Of a DNA stretch of 64,000 bases, positions 63,161 to 64,000 are shown piece after piece. A program made the translations under genes and the position numbers. Every line of letters starts with the position of its first letter. Position 1 is the stretch's first letter. The stretch spans positions 23,393 to 87,392 of the forward strand of contig CAJTFL010000019.1 in the NCBI GenBank assembly GCA_910575565.1, read 5' to 3'. Below the pieces are notes generated by a model, which saw nothing but the letters and a program-made list of their open reading frames with translations, was not told the origin of the DNA and did not search any database. The DNA is from Lachnospiraceae bacterium (GTDB lineage Bacteria > Bacillota > Clostridia > Lachnospirales > Lachnospiraceae).

Positions 63161-63863
63161 AGGAGGAGGGAAAAGCGCAAGGCTTATTCCGTTACCTGCT
63201 GAATATTGGGGTATTGAAGCAGTATCAGCGAAGGCTGTCTGACCCGGTAGGATATCATTTTCTGGATATTTATCTGTGGGGATTAGGGCTTCAGCGATTT
63301 GGGAGGAAATAGGAGCTGTAATGGTTTGACGAAAAAGATAAATTTTGTTTGCGGAATGGCTGTTTAAGAGATGGCAAACAACAGTTGACATAATATGATT
63401 ATGTAAACTAGCTAAAAAGAAGTGACGGCTTTCAATTATGCCATAAACACATATTCACAAAATAAGAGCCGATAACCGCATTTTTAATTTGATATGCTCC
63501 CCTTAGGGTAGACAGATGAAATAATAAAACTGTCACTATAAAGAATTCAATTTTAACACAGATAGATGGAGCGGAACGGGAAATGCAGGGAGCGCTACTT
63601 TACAAGCAGTTTTTGTGTGTCCACGTCATGAATGATACACTATGCATCTGCCCCCATTTACCGATTGGGCGGTCATCGTTCTCTGGCAGTTCAATCTTCT
63701 CCTTTCCTACGACCGCAAGTCCTATTCACCACAAATGAGCCACAGTCATATATATTTGGTGGCAGAAACCACCCTTTACATATTAACTCTCAGAAAGCAG
63801 TCTTCTCTTTGCCACATGGTCAAGTGAAGAATTCATTCTTTTTGCTTTTTCATACACGGAATC
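63161..63863. other. long stretch without a convincing gene
   Basis: About 700 bp between proA and the last gene. Short frames on either strand lack ribosome-binding sites and family resemblance. At 63384-63408 an imperfect inverted repeat (GTTGACATAAT, ATG, ATTATGTAAAC) could be an operator or recombination site. The rest is AT-rich and may be decayed sequence. Confidence 0.5.
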
Positions 63864-63892
63864 TTGTAGATGTTCTATAAATGTGCTAAACT
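63864..63892 (+). promoter_or_regulatory. promoter of the last gene
   Basis: TTGTAG, a 17-bp spacer and TAAACT, about 37 bp before the start codon. Confidence 0.55.
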
Positions 63893-63929
63893 GAACGCAA
63901 TAGCAAACCGGAGTTTAAAGGAGAAAATT

Positions 63930-64000
63930 ATGAATATAGAACAATTTTGGAAAGCCGTTCTTGCTCAAGATGAAAGAGAAATTAGAAAATACTTTCATGC
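63930..64000 (+). CDS. small NTF2-like (SnoaL-type) protein, 5' end only
   Basis: AAAGGAG lies 6 nt before the ATG. Only 23 codons are visible (MNIEQFWKAVLAQDEREIRK and YFHA). The pattern FW-AVL-QD---IR-YFH recalls the first helices of nuclear-transport-factor-2-like proteins found in gut Firmicutes. The gene continues beyond the window. Confidence 0.5.
   Translation, partial: MNIEQFWKAVLAQDEREIRKYFH

Noticed and set aside
63101..63880. Short frames on both strands after proA
   Set aside because: No ribosome-binding sites, low-complexity products and no family resemblance.

Overview
The window reads as chromosomal DNA of a spore-forming Gram-positive anaerobe of the class Clostridia, most probably family Lachnospiraceae. 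This rests on gene content and order, not on a database match. Sporulation genes are present (spoIVA, yqfC, yqfD, a SpoVB-like flippase, a BofC-domain protein and a collagen-like protein of the exosporium type). Order is Firmicutes-like (secG-rnr; rplS-lepB-rbgA-rnhB-yraN; DUF512-der-plsY-gpsA; rpsU-yqfC-yqfD-phoH-ybeY). Shine-Dalgarno sites are strong AGGAGG types. Core genes are moderately GC-rich, with a clearly AT-richer island at about 7.1-14.9 kb.

Layout. 1-6.6 kb: the 3' part of pheT, then eno, a Gfo/Idh/MocA oxidoreductase, secG and rnr. 6.6-14.9 kb: a foreign, decayed island. It holds a chimeric RepA-like fragment, two damaged IS3-family elements facing each other, and a 166-bp palindromic MITE inserted in one of them. 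Next comes an intact low-GC module of DNA-binding protein, two-component system, three-gene ABC transporter, YxeA-family protein and lipoprotein, then a truncated ORF with an elaborate RNA leader. 14.9-21 kb: pyrG, tRNA-Gly(CCC), tRNA-Val(GAC) and a heterodimeric ABC exporter behind an attenuator-like leader. 21-25.4 kb: rplS, lepB, rbgA, rnhB, yraN, pgeF and a small gene. 25.5-30.1 kb: prs, divergent from a 1009-residue membrane-anchored protein with a clan CD (caspase/gingipain-like) peptidase signature.

30.3-43.9 kb: a DUF512 protein, der, plsY, gpsA, a complete branched-chain amino-acid ABC operon (livKHMGF), an HD-domain protein, spoIVA, an MBL/beta-CASP nuclease and rnhA. The liv operon sits between gpsA and spoIVA, which are neighbours in Bacillus subtilis. 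It contains its own 132-bp transposon-like repeat and an internal terminator. 44-47 kb: tandem 49-bp hairpin repeats, an LprI-like protein and a Cys-rich collagen-like spore-surface candidate with a plausible sigma-K promoter. 47-56.4 kb: a 41-residue membrane peptide, alaS, rpsU, yqfC, yqfD, phoH, ybeY, a DUF3048 lipoprotein and a SpoVB-like flippase. 56.4-64 kb: a BofC-domain protein, two flavoproteins, a proline operon (proB, a DUF896 gene, a 5-formyl-THF cyclo-ligase gene, proA), about 0.8 kb without a convincing gene, and the start of a small NTF2-like gene.

The most notable signals are: (1) two near-identical 166-bp palindromic elements whose excision restores an IS3 OrfA frame across a CTAG target; (2) a different 132-bp element with an 8-bp target duplication inside the liv operon; (3) three genes whose Shine-Dalgarno lies inside a strong hairpin next to the start codon (eno, spoIVA and the truncated ORF at 14.8 kb); (4) the clan CD peptidase candidate, whose putative catalytic region is AT-richer than its flanks; (5) four 11-bp direct repeats overlapping the promoter of the two-component-linked ABC operon.
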